From: Streptomyces sp. NBC_01264
Lineage (GTDB): Bacteria; Actinomycetota; Actinomycetes; Streptomycetales; Streptomycetaceae
Direction: 5' to 3'
NCBI RefSeq assembly: GCF_026340675.1
Contig: NZ_JAPEOX010000001.1
Span: 3,100,001 to 3,164,000, forward strand
DNA: 64,000 bases
Part shown: piece by piece, positions 1-8,175 of the stretch
Layout: every line of letters begins with the position of its first letter
How positions within the stretch are numbered: the stretch's first letter is position 1
Position numbers and translations under genes: made by a program
Notes under the pieces: model-generated
The model's input: the letters and a program-made list of their open reading frames with translations, nothing else
Databases searched by the model: none
What the model was told of the DNA's origin: nothing

Positions 1-690
1 GGCCGCGGCGAGCAGCGTGTTGAACTTGTAGTTGATCTCGGCCTGGCCACCGGTGCCGACCTCGTGGTGCTGACGCTCGACCTGGAGGCCCTGGGCGTCC
101 AGCTCGAGGGAGATCTCGGCGCGCAGGTCGGCGAAGTGGTCGACCGGGGCTACGGGGAAGTAACCACCCTTGTAGCGGACCTTGTAACCACGGTTGTTCT
201 CCTCGGAGCCCGTGTTCCAGGCACCGGCCTCGGAGTCGATGTGGTAGAAGCTCTCGTTCGCGGTGGTCGCGAAGCGCACGCTGTCGAACACGTAGAACTC
301 GGCCTCGGGGCCGAAGTACGCGGTGTCGGCGATGCCGGTCGAGGCCAGGTACGCCTCGGCCTTCTTCGCGACGTTGCGCGGGTCACGGCTGTAGGCCTCG
401 CCCGTGATCGGGTCGTGGATGAAGAAGTTGATGTTGAGCGTCTTGTCCTTGCGGAACGGGTCCAGGCGCGCGGTGGTGATGTCGGCGCGCAGCGCCATGT
501 CGGACTCGTGGATCGCCTGGAAGCCGCGGATCGAGGAGCCGTCGAAGGCCAGCTCCTCGTTCGGGTCGAACGCGCGCCCCGGGATGGTGAAGTGCTGCAT
601 CACACCAGGCAGGTCGCAGAAGCGGACGTCAACGAACTTGACGTCGTTGTCCTGGATGTACTGCGTCACTTCGTCGGCGTTCTTGAACAT
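1..690 (-). CDS. glnA: Glutamine synthetase, type I (5' part; gene runs off the window)
   Basis: Makes glutamine from glutamate, ammonia and ATP in the cytoplasm; this is the dodecameric GSI-beta enzyme. The 230 codons present read [19 protein letters not shown] at the N-terminus, followed by the beta-grasp region, the [10 protein letters not shown] loop and the [11 protein letters not shown] block that carries the first metal-binding glutamates. The C-terminal half, including the adenylylated tyrosine, lies beyond position 1. The ATG at 690 has a GGAG-type Shine-Dalgarno a few bases upstream. The gene is divergent from the RDD protein at 877, and a GlnR box lies about 100 bases upstream of the start. 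Identification is secure; only the truncation by the window edge limits it. Confidence 0.97.
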   Translation of the reverse strand, partial: MFKNADEVTQYIQDNDVKFVDVRFCDLPGVMQHFTIPGRAFDPNEELAFDGSSIRGFQAIHESDMALRADITTARLDPFRKDKTLNINFFIHDPITGEAYSRDPRNVAKKAEAYLASTGIADTAYFGPEAEFYVFDSVRFATTANESFYHIDSEAGAWNTGSEENNRGYKVRYKGGYFPVAPVDHFADLRAEISLELDAQGLQVERQHHEVGTGGQAEINYKFNTLLAAA

Positions 691-790
691 CCAACTCCTC
701 CTACTCCCGACCCCGGGGCAGGGGCGGGCTTTTATAGCTAGTGGTGCGTCAGTGCGGTGCCGCACGCTGACCCGACCATAAGCAGACGGG

Positions 791-828
791 GTTTCTCAAG
801 CATGACCCATTTGTTTCGCACAAGTTAA
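791..828 (-). promoter_or_regulatory. GlnR operator upstream of glnA
   Basis: Read on the minus strand, four 5-mers TTAAC, GAAAC, GTCAT and GAAAC follow one another with exactly six bases between each. This is the known a-b-a-b GlnR box of actinomycetes (gTnAC and GaAAC half-elements). It lies 101 bases upstream of the glnA ATG, so nitrogen control of glnA by GlnR (and possibly GlnRII) is expected. Confidence 0.88.
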
Positions 829-864
829 CCAGGGTCCCGCCGGAAGGGCGTCCCACGGCACGGG

Positions 865-870
865 TACCGT
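865..870 (+). promoter_or_regulatory. -10 hexamer TACCGT of a leaderless promoter for the RDD gene
   Basis: TACCGT fits the TAnnnT pattern and ends six bases before the GTG at 877, so the transcript should begin at or next to the start codon. No Shine-Dalgarno is visible for the gene, which agrees with leaderless initiation. Confidence 0.5.
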
Positions 871-876
871 GTTCGC

Positions 877-1344
877 GTGGACAAGAGGCAAGCAATCGGA
901 TCCTGGCTCTCCGGCCCCCGCGAGGCCGCCGAGGAGATGGGTGCCGACTTCGGGTACCCCGGCAAGCAGCTCGGCCTGCCGCAGCACGGGAGCGGCTCGG
1001 TGGCCCGTTTCGGCCGCCGGCTCGGCGCCGTGGCCATCGACTGGCTGGGCTGCCAGCTGATCGCGTACGGCCTGCTCACCGGCCGTGACTGGAACGGTTC
1101 GGGGAACTGGACCCTGGCCGTCTTCATCGCCCTGGTGATCCTGACGGTCGGCACCGTGGGCTTTACCCCCGGGAAGCGGATCCTGGGCCTCCGGGTCGTC
1201 TCGCAGGACGGCGGCCGGCTCGGATTCGGCCGCGTGGTGCTCCGTACCGCCCTCCTCGCCCTGCTGATCCCGGCCCTCGTCTGGGACCGCGACGGCCGCG
1301 GACTGCACGACCGTCTCAGCCGCGCCGTGCAGGTCAGGATCTGA
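877..1344 (+). CDS. RDD family membrane protein
   Basis: A 155-residue protein with the RDD-domain pattern. An FGRRLGAVAIDWLG block (Arg and Asp in the first helix) is followed by a second hydrophobic helix around residues 80-95. Then come the conserved GFTPGKRILGLRVVSQDG strand and a last helix ending in WDRDGRGLHDRLS. The role of RDD proteins is poorly known, and some have been linked to ion transport. The GTG at 877 is the only good start and probably initiates without a leader. The gene is divergent from glnA, and this pairing is common in Streptomyces. A strong bidirectional hairpin follows. Confidence 0.88.
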   Translation: MDKRQAIGSWLSGPREAAEEMGADFGYPGKQLGLPQHGSGSVARFGRRLGAVAIDWLGCQLIAYGLLTGRDWNGSGNWTLAVFIALVILTVGTVGFTPGKRILGLRVVSQDGGRLGFGRVVLRTALLALLIPALVWDRDGRGLHDRLSRAVQVRI

Positions 1345-1370
1345 GACGCGGGAACGAGAACGGACGAAAA

Positions 1371-1411
1371 CAGAGGGGCGCCCCGGGCCATCGGCCCGGG
1401 GCGCCCCTCTG
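1371..1411. terminator. Bidirectional intrinsic terminator hairpin
   Basis: A long GC-rich perfect inverted repeat (CAGAGGGGCGCCCC against GGGGCGCCCCTCTG) with a short loop. It lies between the convergent RDD gene and the DUF4191 gene and so can serve both. Confidence 0.85.
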
Positions 1412-1431
1412 TGTCGTATACGAAAAGCGGA

Positions 1432-2130
1432 TCAGCGCATCTTTCCGCCGCGCGGCATGCGCATCCCCTTGGGCATCGGGCCCTTCGGGATCGGCATGTT
1501 GCTCAGCAAGTCGCCCATGGCCCGCAGTTTGTCGTTGACCTGGGTGATCTGGGGCCCGGAGAGCACGCGGGGCAGCTTCATCAGGGTCGTACGGACCTTC
1601 TTGAGCGGCACCTCGCCCTCGCCCGTGCCCACGATGAAGGTGTGGACCGGGATGTCGGGCATGATCCGGGCCAGCTTCTTCTTCTCGTTCGCGAGCATCG
1701 GCTTCACCCGGTTCGGGTTGCCCTCGGCGATCAGGACCACGCCGGCCTTGCCCACGGCACGGTGGACGATGTCCTGCTGCTTGCTCATCGCGACGGCAGG
1801 GGTGGTGGTCCAGCCCCTGCCCACGTTGTCCAGTACGGCCGCGGCCGCGCCCGGCTGTCCCTCCATCTGCCCGAAGGCGGCCGTCTCGGCACGCCGTCCG
1901 AAGATGATCGCCATCGCCAGGAACGCCACCAGGAAGCCCAGGATGCCCAGGTAGACCGGGTGGCCGATCAGGAAGCCGATCGCAAGGAACACACCAAAGG
2001 TGACGATTCCCACGCCCGCGACGATCAGACCGACCTTCGGGTCGGCCTTGCGCGTCATCTTGTACGTCAGGGCGATCTGCTTCAGTCGCCCGGGGTTCGC
2101 AGCAGTCTCTGCGTTTGACTTCCTCGCCAT
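1432..2130 (-). CDS. DUF4191 domain membrane protein
   Basis: A 232-residue protein with a basic N-terminus and two adjacent transmembrane helices (about residues 35-80). A cytoplasmic domain with the block VLDNVGRGWTTTPAVA follows, and then a tail rich in Met, Pro, Gly and Lys that ends in MPRGGKMR. This is the pattern of the actinobacterial DUF4191 family, which has no assigned function. It lies in the conserved neighbourhood of the lipoate genes and glnA, on the same strand as the small gene at 2141 and lipA. The ATG at 2130 fits the family length. Function is unknown. Confidence 0.87.
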   Translation of the reverse strand: MARKSNAETAANPGRLKQIALTYKMTRKADPKVGLIVAGVGIVTFGVFLAIGFLIGHPVYLGILGFLVAFLAMAIIFGRRAETAAFGQMEGQPGAAAAVLDNVGRGWTTTPAVAMSKQQDIVHRAVGKAGVVLIAEGNPNRVKPMLANEKKKLARIMPDIPVHTFIVGTGEGEVPLKKVRTTLMKLPRVLSGPQITQVNDKLRAMGDLLSNMPIPKGPMPKGMRMPRGGKMR

Positions 2131-2140
2131 GCAGCGAAGT

Positions 2141-2410
2141 TTACGTGGCCTTCTCGGTCCGGGTCGCCGCGGCCTCGAGTACGTGCTCGGTTTCGACCCG
2201 GTCCTTGGCCCTGCGGCGGTCTTCGAGGACGGCCGTCCAGGCGTTCCGGCGGGCGCCGCTCATGAGCAGCGACTCCAGTCCGCGGACGGCGTCGGTGAAG
2301 GACGGAATGGCGATGGCGCGTACGGGCGCGGCCTGCATGGTGTCGACCCTTTCACGGTGCTCACGTAGGAGGTTGCCAAGCGTGTGTGCAGTGCGTCGAA
2401 CAATCGTCAC
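2141..2410 (-). CDS. Small conserved hypothetical protein
   Basis: An 89-residue basic protein starting with GTG at 2410 (TIVRRTAHTLGNLLREHRER). It is mostly predicted helix, with many Arg and Ala residues and no membrane segment or known motif. It ends 10 bases before the start of the DUF4191 gene, so the two are probably co-transcribed. Its place between lipA and the DUF4191 gene is conserved in my memory of streptomycete genomes, which supports it being real. No function can be assigned. Confidence 0.6.
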   Translation of the reverse strand: MTIVRRTAHTLGNLLREHRERVDTMQAAPVRAIAIPSFTDAVRGLESLLMSGARRNAWTAVLEDRRRAKDRVETEHVLEAAATRTEKAT

Positions 2411-2461
2411 TGACTGGTGTTACCAGCGCATGACCGACTGGTCAAACAGTGATGAAACCTT

Positions 2462-2509
2462 GATGCGGCCCACCAGGTCTCTCGCTAGAGAGAGCCTAGG
2501 GGCCGCATC
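2462..2509 (-). terminator. Nested hairpin downstream of lipA
   Basis: Ten-base perfect arms (GATGCGGCCC and GGGCCGCATC) enclose a second inverted repeat built on CTCTC and GAGAG. The structure lies between the end of lipA and the start of the small gene at 2410. It is a likely lipA terminator or a boundary between two transcription units. Confidence 0.55.
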
Positions 2510-2585
2510 GGTGTGGGGTTACCCGTAAGTAAGACTTTGTGCGCGAGTTCACATACCTCCCGCACCATGCGACTCAGGAGTCGCC

Positions 2586-3533
2586 TCAGACGGTCGCGCG
2601 CTTCTCCATCGCCTGCTGGTAGAGACGGCCGGCCCGGTACGAGGAACGGACCAGCGGGCCGGACATGACTCCGGAGAAACCGATCTCCTCGGCCTCCTGC
2701 GCCAGCTCCACGAACTCGGCCGGCTTGACCCAGCGCTCGACGGGGTGGTGCCGCGGCGAGGGCCGCAGGTACTGGGTGATGGTGATGAGCTCGCAGCCCG
2801 CCTCGTGGAGGTCCTTCAGCGCCTGGCTGACCTCCTCGCGCTCCTCGCCCATGCCCAGGATCAGGTTGGACTTGGTGACGAGGCCGTAGGCGCGCGCCCG
2901 GGTGATGACGTCCATCGAGCGCTCGTAGCGGAAGCCGGGGCGGATGCGCTTGAAGATGCGCGGCACCGTCTCGATGTTGTGGGCGAAGACCTCGGGGCGG
3001 GAGGCGAAGACCTCTTCCAGCAGCTCCGGGACCGCGTTGAAGTCCGGGGCGAGCAGCTCGACCTTGGTGTGGCCGGTCTCGCGGCCCGCCGTCTGCTGGT
3101 GGATCTGGCGCACGGTCTCCGCGTAGAGCCAGGCTCCGCCGTCCGCCAGGTCGTCGCGCGCGACGCCCGTGATGGTGGCGTAGTTCAGGTCCATGGTGAC
3201 CACGGACTCGCCGACGCGGCGGGGCTCGTCGCGGTCCAGCGCCTCGGGCTTGCCCGTGTCGATCTGGCAGAAGTCACAGCGCCGGGTGCACTGGTCGCCA
3301 CCGATGAGGAAGGTGGCCTCGCGGTCCTCCCAGCATTCGTAGATGTTCGGACAGCCGGCTTCCTGGCACACCGTGTGCAGTCCTTCGCCCTTCACCAGGG
3401 CCTGCATCTTGGTGTACTCGGGACCCATCTTGGCCCGCGTCTTGATCCACTCGGGCTTGCGCTCGATGGGCGTCTGGGCGTTACGGACCTCTAGGCGCAG
3501 CATCTTGCGTCCGTCGGGTGCGACTGCGGACAC
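2586..3533 (-). CDS. lipA: Lipoyl synthase (radical SAM)
   Basis: Inserts two sulfur atoms into protein-bound octanoate to form lipoyl groups on the 2-oxoacid dehydrogenase and glycine cleavage complexes. Both iron-sulfur sites are visible: the auxiliary cluster [12 protein letters not shown] and the radical-SAM cluster CTRRCDFC. The C-terminal SSYRAG serine motif is present too. The reading frame is open further upstream. The GTG at 3533 is chosen because AGGGAG stands six bases before it and the protein then begins [17 protein letters not shown], like streptomycete LipA. That gives 315 residues, the usual length. It follows lipB on the same strand with a gap of about 110 bases; together they form the lipoate ligation and sulfuration pathway. 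Confidence 0.96.
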   Translation of the reverse strand: MSAVAPDGRKMLRLEVRNAQTPIERKPEWIKTRAKMGPEYTKMQALVKGEGLHTVCQEAGCPNIYECWEDREATFLIGGDQCTRRCDFCQIDTGKPEALDRDEPRRVGESVVTMDLNYATITGVARDDLADGGAWLYAETVRQIHQQTAGRETGHTKVELLAPDFNAVPELLEEVFASRPEVFAHNIETVPRIFKRIRPGFRYERSMDVITRARAYGLVTKSNLILGMGEEREEVSQALKDLHEAGCELITITQYLRPSPRHHPVERWVKPAEFVELAQEAEEIGFSGVMSGPLVRSSYRAGRLYQQAMEKRATV

Positions 3534-3642
3534 GACCGGCTCCCTGTGACTTCGATTCTTCGGCGCCCACCAGGGTACGCCCGTAATTTCATACGTTCTT
3601 ACGTCGGCCAACCTGCGGGCGGCCCGACCCATTCCCCCGGAC

Positions 3643-4440
3643 TCAGCCGGCGGCCGGCTCTATCTCCCGGGGCCGCAGCTCCGCCTGCTCCAGCACGTCC
3701 TTCAGGTGCCGTTCGATCACCGGCAGCACCTCGGCGATGGTGATCTCCCGCCCCAGTTCGTACGAGAGCGAGGTCACACCGGCGTCCCGGATCCCGCAGG
3801 GGATGATCCGGTCGAACCAGGTGCTGTCCGGGTTCACGTTGATCGCGAACCCGTGCATGGTGACGCCCTTGGCGACCCGGATGCCGATGGCGGCGAGCTT
3901 GCGGTCCTCGCGGCGCTGGCCGGCGTTGGACGGGGCGTACTCGGGGCCGTTCAGCCGCGCGTCGAACTCCTCGTCGTGCAGCCTCGGGTCGAGATCCAGC
4001 GAGAGGCCGCCGATCTTCGGGCGCTCCGCCACCGGGTCGCCGAGCACCCAGACCCCGCTGCGCCCCTCGACGCGGGTGGTCTCCAGGCCGAACTCGGCGG
4101 CCGTGCGGATCAGCGCGTCCTCCAGGCGGCGGACGTGGGCGACCACGTCGACCGGGCGGGGCAGCTTCATGATCGGGTAGCCGACGAGCTGGCCCGGGCC
4201 GTGCCAGGTGATCTTTCCGCCGCGGTCCACGTCCACGACGGGGGTGCCGTCGAGCGGGCGCTCGTTGTCGGCGGTGCGCCGGCCGGCCGTGTAGACCGGC
4301 TGGTGCTCCAGCAGCAGGCAGGTGTCCTCGATCTCGTCCGCGAAGCGGGCCGCGTGCACCCGGCGCTGCTCTTCCCAGGCCACCGTGTACTCGACCGCCT
4401 CCGGGCCGAAGCCCATGCGGACAAACCCAAGCTCAGCCAC
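3643..4440 (-). CDS. lipB: Octanoyl-(acyl-carrier-protein) protein N-octanoyltransferase
   Basis: Transfers octanoate from ACP to lipoyl domains, supplying the substrate for LipA. The 265-residue protein contains the biotin/lipoate ligase fold motifs: the [17 protein letters not shown] block, the lysine-bearing [18 protein letters not shown] block, and the catalytic cysteine in IIPCGI. The GTG at 4440 is chosen over upstream in-frame codons. It has a GAGGAGG ribosome site, and the preceding residues look like read-through of a non-coding Arg/Pro-rich stretch. It is the upstream partner of lipA. Confidence 0.96.
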   Translation of the reverse strand: MAELGFVRMGFGPEAVEYTVAWEEQRRVHAARFADEIEDTCLLLEHQPVYTAGRRTADNERPLDGTPVVDVDRGGKITWHGPGQLVGYPIMKLPRPVDVVAHVRRLEDALIRTAAEFGLETTRVEGRSGVWVLGDPVAERPKIGGLSLDLDPRLHDEEFDARLNGPEYAPSNAGQRREDRKLAAIGIRVAKGVTMHGFAINVNPDSTWFDRIIPCGIRDAGVTSLSYELGREITIAEVLPVIERHLKDVLEQAELRPREIEPAAG

Positions 4441-4528
4441 CGCGGCGCCTCCTCGTTGAACCTGCCGACGAACTTGCTGTGTGCATCTATCGCACCAAGC
4501 AAGGGTACGGCGGCTCCCGCCGCCCCTG

Positions 4529-4870
4529 TCAGCCGCCCGTCCCGGACAGGGCGAAAGCCCCGGGATCGGGGGGTCCGGGGAGCAGTTTCGGGCGCCTGCG
4601 GCCCTTCGGCGGCCGGTCCGGGTCCTCGTCCGCACCGGGCAGCCGGCGGTGCCCTTCGGTGTGGTCGTTCACCCAGCCGCAGACCCCGCACGCGTACCGC
4701 CCGTCGAGACCCGCGATGTAGGTCCCGCAGCGCCGGCACTCCGCCTCGGTGAGCTCGGGCGCGGCCGGCCGGGGCACCTGCGGCGGGGCCGTGGACTCTG
4801 CGTGGCTGCCGTCGCCTCCGGGGCGCTCGCAGCTGCCGGGGGGAGGCTCCCCGGTGGGCCGGCGGGTCAT
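4529..4870 (-). CDS. Zinc-ribbon small hypothetical protein
   Basis: A 113-residue protein whose middle holds [20 protein letters not shown], two CxxC knuckles about 12 residues apart that should bind one zinc ion. The flanks are rich in Pro, Arg and Gly and look disordered. The ATG at 4870 is preferred to the far upstream start at 5023, because the additional N-terminal residues overlap the promoter side of the divergent regulator. It lies upstream of lipB on the same strand. The function is unknown; such ribbons mediate protein or nucleic acid contacts. Confidence 0.7.
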   Translation of the reverse strand: MTRRPTGEPPPGSCERPGGDGSHAESTAPPQVPRPAAPELTEAECRRCGTYIAGLDGRYACGVCGWVNDHTEGHRRLPGADEDPDRPPKGRRRPKLLPGPPDPGAFALSGTGG

Positions 4871-5043
4871 GGGGCGCAGCGTACGCGGGTGGAGGGGGTC
4901 GGTCCGTAAAGAGACCCACCGGTTCTGCACACGATCGGATGAATGTGGGACAGAGAGGGCGGTGCGGGCGAGGTTCGCCGCTACATTCACGCCGTTCACA
5001 GGGCCGGGACTCCGGTCCGTCACGTCAGGAGACCGTGGAGCCG

Positions 5044-6543
5044 ATGACGGAACGACCTGCCCAGCGTGTCCCCAACCGGCAGCTCTCGGCGCTGATCGCC
5101 GAGGCCGGGTTCTCCAACGCCGGGCTCGCCCGCCGTGTCGACCAGCTCGGTCTGGAGCACGGTCTCGATCTGCGGTACGACAAGACCTCCGTGACCCGCT
5201 GGCTGCGCGGGCAGCAGCCGCGCGGGACCACCCCGGCGCTGATCGCGGAGGTGTTCACCCGGCGCCTGGGGCGGCGGCTGTCGGCCCAGGACCTGGGCCT
5301 GGACGCGTGCGCCCCGGTGTACGCGGGGCTGGAGTTCGCGGCCACCCCCGAGGAGGCCGTCGACATCGCGAGCGGGCTGTGGCGCAAGGACTCCGGTTCG
5401 CACGCCGAGCTGCGCAAGATCGCCTTCACCCCGGCCGGGCTGGTGGTGCCCAGCCGGGACTGGCTGATCGGGCGGGCCGACGAACGGGTCGGCCGGGGCG
5501 CGGAGCAGGCCGCCTTGCGCGTTCCCGAACAGGGCCGTCCCGAGCAGAGCCGCCTCGACCAGGGCCGTCCCGACCAGAGCCGGCCCGTGCCCGGCCGGGC
5601 CTCGGTGCCCCGGCAGCGGCAGATCGACCGCGGGCCCGGGCAGCGGGTGACGGGCGGTGACATCGCGGCGCTCAGATCGGTGGGCGAGCTGTTCCGCACC
5701 CTGGACCACGCCTACGGGGGCGGCCATGCCCGCCAGGCCCTGGTGCGGTACCTGGAGCACGAGGCCGAACCGATGCTGCGCGGCACCTACGGGGAGACCA
5801 CCGGGCGCCGGCTGTTCTCCGCCGCCGCCGATCTGACCCGGCTCGCGGGCTGGACCTCGTACGACATCGCCGCGCACGGGCTCGCCCAGCGGTACTTCGT
5901 CCAGGCGCTGCGGCTGGCCCAGGCCGCCGGGGACCGGCCGTACGGGGCGTACGTGCTGATCACGATGAGCCGGCAGGCGGTCTACCTCGGGCACGGCCGG
6001 GAGGCGGTGCAGCTGGCCCGGGTGGCCCAGCAGGGCGTCGGCTCCGGGCCGCCGCCGGTGGTGCAGGCGCTGCTGCACTCGGCGGAGGCGCGCGGGCACG
6101 CGGTGCTCGGCGAGGTCAGGGCGTCGACGGCCTCGCTGGTGCGGGCCGAGCGGGCGCTGGGCGCGGCCCGGCCGGGGGACGACGTACCGCACTGGGCGCG
6201 GGACTACGACGAGGCGCAGCTCGCGGACGAGTTCGGGCACTGCCACCGGGACCTGCAGCAGTACCGGGCCTCGGCGCAGCACGCGGAGCGGTCCCTGCAG
6301 CTGCGGGCGCCCTCGTACGCGCGGTCGCGGCTGTTCTGCCGGGTGGTGCTGGCGACGGCGCGGCTGGGGCTGGGCGAGCTGGACCAGGCGTGCGCGCTGG
6401 GCGCGGAGGCGGCGCAGCAGGCGATGGAGATGCGATCGGTGCGGGCGGTGGAGTACGTACGGGACTTCGAGCGGCGGCTCGAGCCGTACCGGGACGCGTC
6501 CGCGGTGCGGGGGTACCGGGACCGGGTGGCCGCCTTGTCCTGA
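5044..6543 (+). CDS. HTH and TPR-like transcriptional regulator (NsdA-like)
   Basis: A 499-residue regulator. The first 75 residues form an HTH-like unit (ALIAEAGFSNAGLARRVDQL, then KTSVTRWLRGQQPRG). Residues 200-490 are helical and rich in Ala, Leu and Arg with TPR-like periodicity. The layout resembles the Streptomyces NsdA/BldD-neighbour class of large regulators that repress differentiation; that similarity is from memory. Between the two halves (about residues 160-185) is a repeated linker of Gln-Gly/Ser-Arg units. The ATG at 5044 is used; a GTG nine bases upstream is also in frame, and the ribosome site could serve either. It is divergent from the zinc-ribbon gene. Confidence 0.75.
   Translation: MTERPAQRVPNRQLSALIAEAGFSNAGLARRVDQLGLEHGLDLRYDKTSVTRWLRGQQPRGTTPALIAEVFTRRLGRRLSAQDLGLDACAPVYAGLEFAATPEEAVDIASGLWRKDSGSHAELRKIAFTPAGLVVPSRDWLIGRADERVGRGAEQAALRVPEQGRPEQSRLDQGRPDQSRPVPGRASVPRQRQIDRGPGQRVTGGDIAALRSVGELFRTLDHAYGGGHARQALVRYLEHEAEPMLRGTYGETTGRRLFSAAADLTRLAGWTSYDIAAHGLAQRYFVQALRLAQAAGDRPYGAYVLITMSRQAVYLGHGREAVQLARVAQQGVGSGPPPVVQALLHSAEARGHAVLGEVRASTASLVRAERALGAARPGDDVPHWARDYDEAQLADEFGHCHRDLQQYRASAQHAERSLQLRAPSYARSRLFCRVVLATARLGLGELDQACALGAEAAQQAMEMRSVRAVEYVRDFERRLEPYRDASAVRGYRDRVAALS
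5527..5600 (+). repeat. Degenerate 30-bp in-frame tandem repeat
   Basis: About two and a half copies of a 30-base unit (CAGGGCCGTCCCGA followed by CAGAGCCG) inside the regulator gene. It encodes a Gln/Arg/Pro linker between the DNA-binding and helical regions. Confidence 0.6.
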
Positions 6544-6616
6544 CCCTGCGGGTCGGGCTGCGCCCCCCGGGGCCCGGCGGGGGCGGCTGCGCCGTGGTGC
6601 CCCTGCGGGTCCGCTC

Positions 6617-6660
6617 CCGGGGCTCCGCCCCGGACCCCGTTCCTCAAACGCCGGAGTCGC
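6617..6660. repeat. Streptomyces intergenic repeat, copy 1
   Basis: Contains the small palindrome CCGGGGC-TCC-GCCCCGG followed by the familiar string CCTCAAACGCCGG. From memory, this combination recurs between genes throughout Streptomyces chromosomes. A diverged partial copy lies near 9190. Confidence 0.55.
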
Positions 6661-6666
6661 TGATTT

Positions 6667-6712
6667 CGCCCTGCGGGCAACCGGCCCGAGGTGGGTGGTT
6701 GCCCGCAGGGCG
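6667..6712. terminator. Bidirectional hairpin between convergent genes
   Basis: A 16-base perfect stem (CGCCCTGCGGGCAACC with its exact complement) and a 14-base loop. It lies between the regulator ending at 6543 and the FAD oxidoreductase whose stop is at 6734. Confidence 0.75.
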
Positions 6713-6733
6713 GACCTGCGGTGCGTGGTTGGG

Positions 6734-7990
6734 TCAGGCTGCCACCGGGAGGGCGGCTTCCTGCGTGGTCGGGACGGGGATGCCGAAGTCGCGCAGGGCC
6801 GCGGCCGCGGCGCGGCGGGCGGAGCGCAGGGCTCCCTCGACGGTGTTGGTGTCGCGGTGGTCGCCGCACACGTACAGCCCGGCCAGGACCCTGACGGTGC
6901 GCCGGGTGTCCTGTGGCGGCGGCATGGCGGGGACGGCCTCGGGGGTGTGGTGGACGGCGAGCAGCTCCCAGTCCCGGGTGGCGGTCTCGTAGAGCCGGGC
7001 CAGTCGCGAGGCGACCGTCCGGGTGGGCGGTGGCGGGCCGAGCACGGTGGTGGTGACCAGGCTGCGGCCGGCGGGGGCGCGCGTCGGGTCGACCGCGCTC
7101 ATCACGGCGGTGTGGGCGACGGGCCAGTCCGGGTCCCCGTCCAGGAGCAGCGAGCCGTCCGAGGGGAGCGGGGTGGTGGTGGCGTGGTGCATCACGGTCA
7201 CCTGGTGGAAGGCGGGCACGCGCAGGCCCGGGAGCAGTTCGGCGGCGGCCCGGGCGCCGGTGGCCAGGACCACGGAGCGGCAGCTGAAGTCGCCGTGTTC
7301 CTCGGTGGTGACCAGGTTGGTGGCGACGGAGCGGACCCGGACCCCGGTGCGTACGGTCCCGGGCGGCAGCGCGGCGGCGAGCAGTCCGGGCAGGGTGGCG
7401 GCGCCGCCCTCGGGTACGGCGAGGCGGCCGCGCGCGAAGGTGCGCAGCGCCAGGTCGGCGACGCGGCTGGAGGTGGTGAGCGCGGGGTCGCGCAGGAGCG
7501 CCGCGAGGAGCGGGCGCAGCGTCGTACCGAGGCTCCTGGAGCTCAGGGCGGCGTGCGCGGTGCGCTCGGGGCGGGCCAGGAGGCGTTCCTCGGGCAGGGC
7601 GGCGAGGCGGCCGAGCGCCGCACCGATCCGGGCCTGGTCGAGGGAGCCGCTGGTCAGGGCGCGGGCGGGGGTGAGGGCCCCGGCGCGCAGCGTCCTGCCT
7701 TCGCTGTGGACGAGGGCGCCGGGTGCGAAGGGCTTGAGGACCAGGCCTTCCAGGCCCGGGGTGCGGGCCGGTTCGGTGTAGGCGGTGTTCAGGAGCTGGC
7801 CGATCCGGTCGAGCCGGAAGCCGTCCACGGTCTCGGTGGCCATCCGGCCGCCCGCGTCGTCCGCGCCCTCCAGGACGGTGACGGTGACCCCGGCCGCGAT
7901 CAGGTGGTGCGCTGCCGCGAGTCCGGAGACTCCGGCTCCTACGATGACCACGTCCGCATGGTGTGCGTGTGCGTGTGCGCTGTTGAGCAC
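6734..7990 (-). CDS. FAD-dependent amine oxidase / phytoene-desaturase-like oxidoreductase
   Basis: A 418-residue flavoprotein. The N-terminus has the dinucleotide-binding motif VVIVGAGVSGLAAAHHL followed by an acidic strand end (VTVLEGADDAGGRMATE), the signature of the amine oxidase and desaturase superfamily. The C-terminus has the second FAD block (GLYVCGDHRDTNTVEGAL), as expected. The GTG at 7990 has a GGGGAGGGG ribosome site two bases upstream. The substrate cannot be predicted. Upstream is an unusual array of five helically phased repeats (8087-8136), so the gene is probably under specific activation. The neighbour at 8176, on the same strand, is an NAD-dependent epimerase-like protein. 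Confidence 0.85.
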   Translation of the reverse strand: MLNSAHAHAHHADVVIVGAGVSGLAAAHHLIAAGVTVTVLEGADDAGGRMATETVDGFRLDRIGQLLNTAYTEPARTPGLEGLVLKPFAPGALVHSEGRTLRAGALTPARALTSGSLDQARIGAALGRLAALPEERLLARPERTAHAALSSRSLGTTLRPLLAALLRDPALTTSSRVADLALRTFARGRLAVPEGGAATLPGLLAAALPPGTVRTGVRVRSVATNLVTTEEHGDFSCRSVVLATGARAAAELLPGLRVPAFHQVTVMHHATTTPLPSDGSLLLDGDPDWPVAHTAVMSAVDPTRAPAGRSLVTTTVLGPPPPTRTVASRLARLYETATRDWELLAVHHTPEAVPAMPPPQDTRRTVRVLAGLYVCGDHRDTNTVEGALRSARRAAAAALRDFGIPVPTTQEAALPVAA

Positions 7991-8071
7991 GTGCCCCTCC
8001 CCGAGGTCGGCCCGGCTGTGTGGGGAACCTCCTTCCCCCAACGGGGTCCAGCGGAACCCGAGTTGGGCGGA

Positions 8072-8136
8072 CCATTACGGGTAATGCGGTCAACTCCGGT
8101 CGCACGACGGTCGCATTCGGCTCACATGCGGTCGCA
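8072..8136 (-). promoter_or_regulatory. Phased direct-repeat operator and possible -10 upstream of the FAD oxidoreductase
   Basis: Five copies of an 8-base element begin at 8087, 8097, 8108, 8118 and 8129 on the plus strand: CGGTCAAC, CGGTCGCA, CGGTCGCA, CGGCTCAC and CGGTCGCA. The steps are 10, 11, 10 and 11 bases, one helical turn each. On the minus strand the array is followed nine bases later by TAATGG (8077-8072). This is the arrangement used by SARP and OmpR-type activators. The regulator is not known. Confidence 0.55.
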
Positions 8137-8175
8137 CACGTGCGCCGGGGCGCTCCCCCGGAGCCCCGGGGTGTT

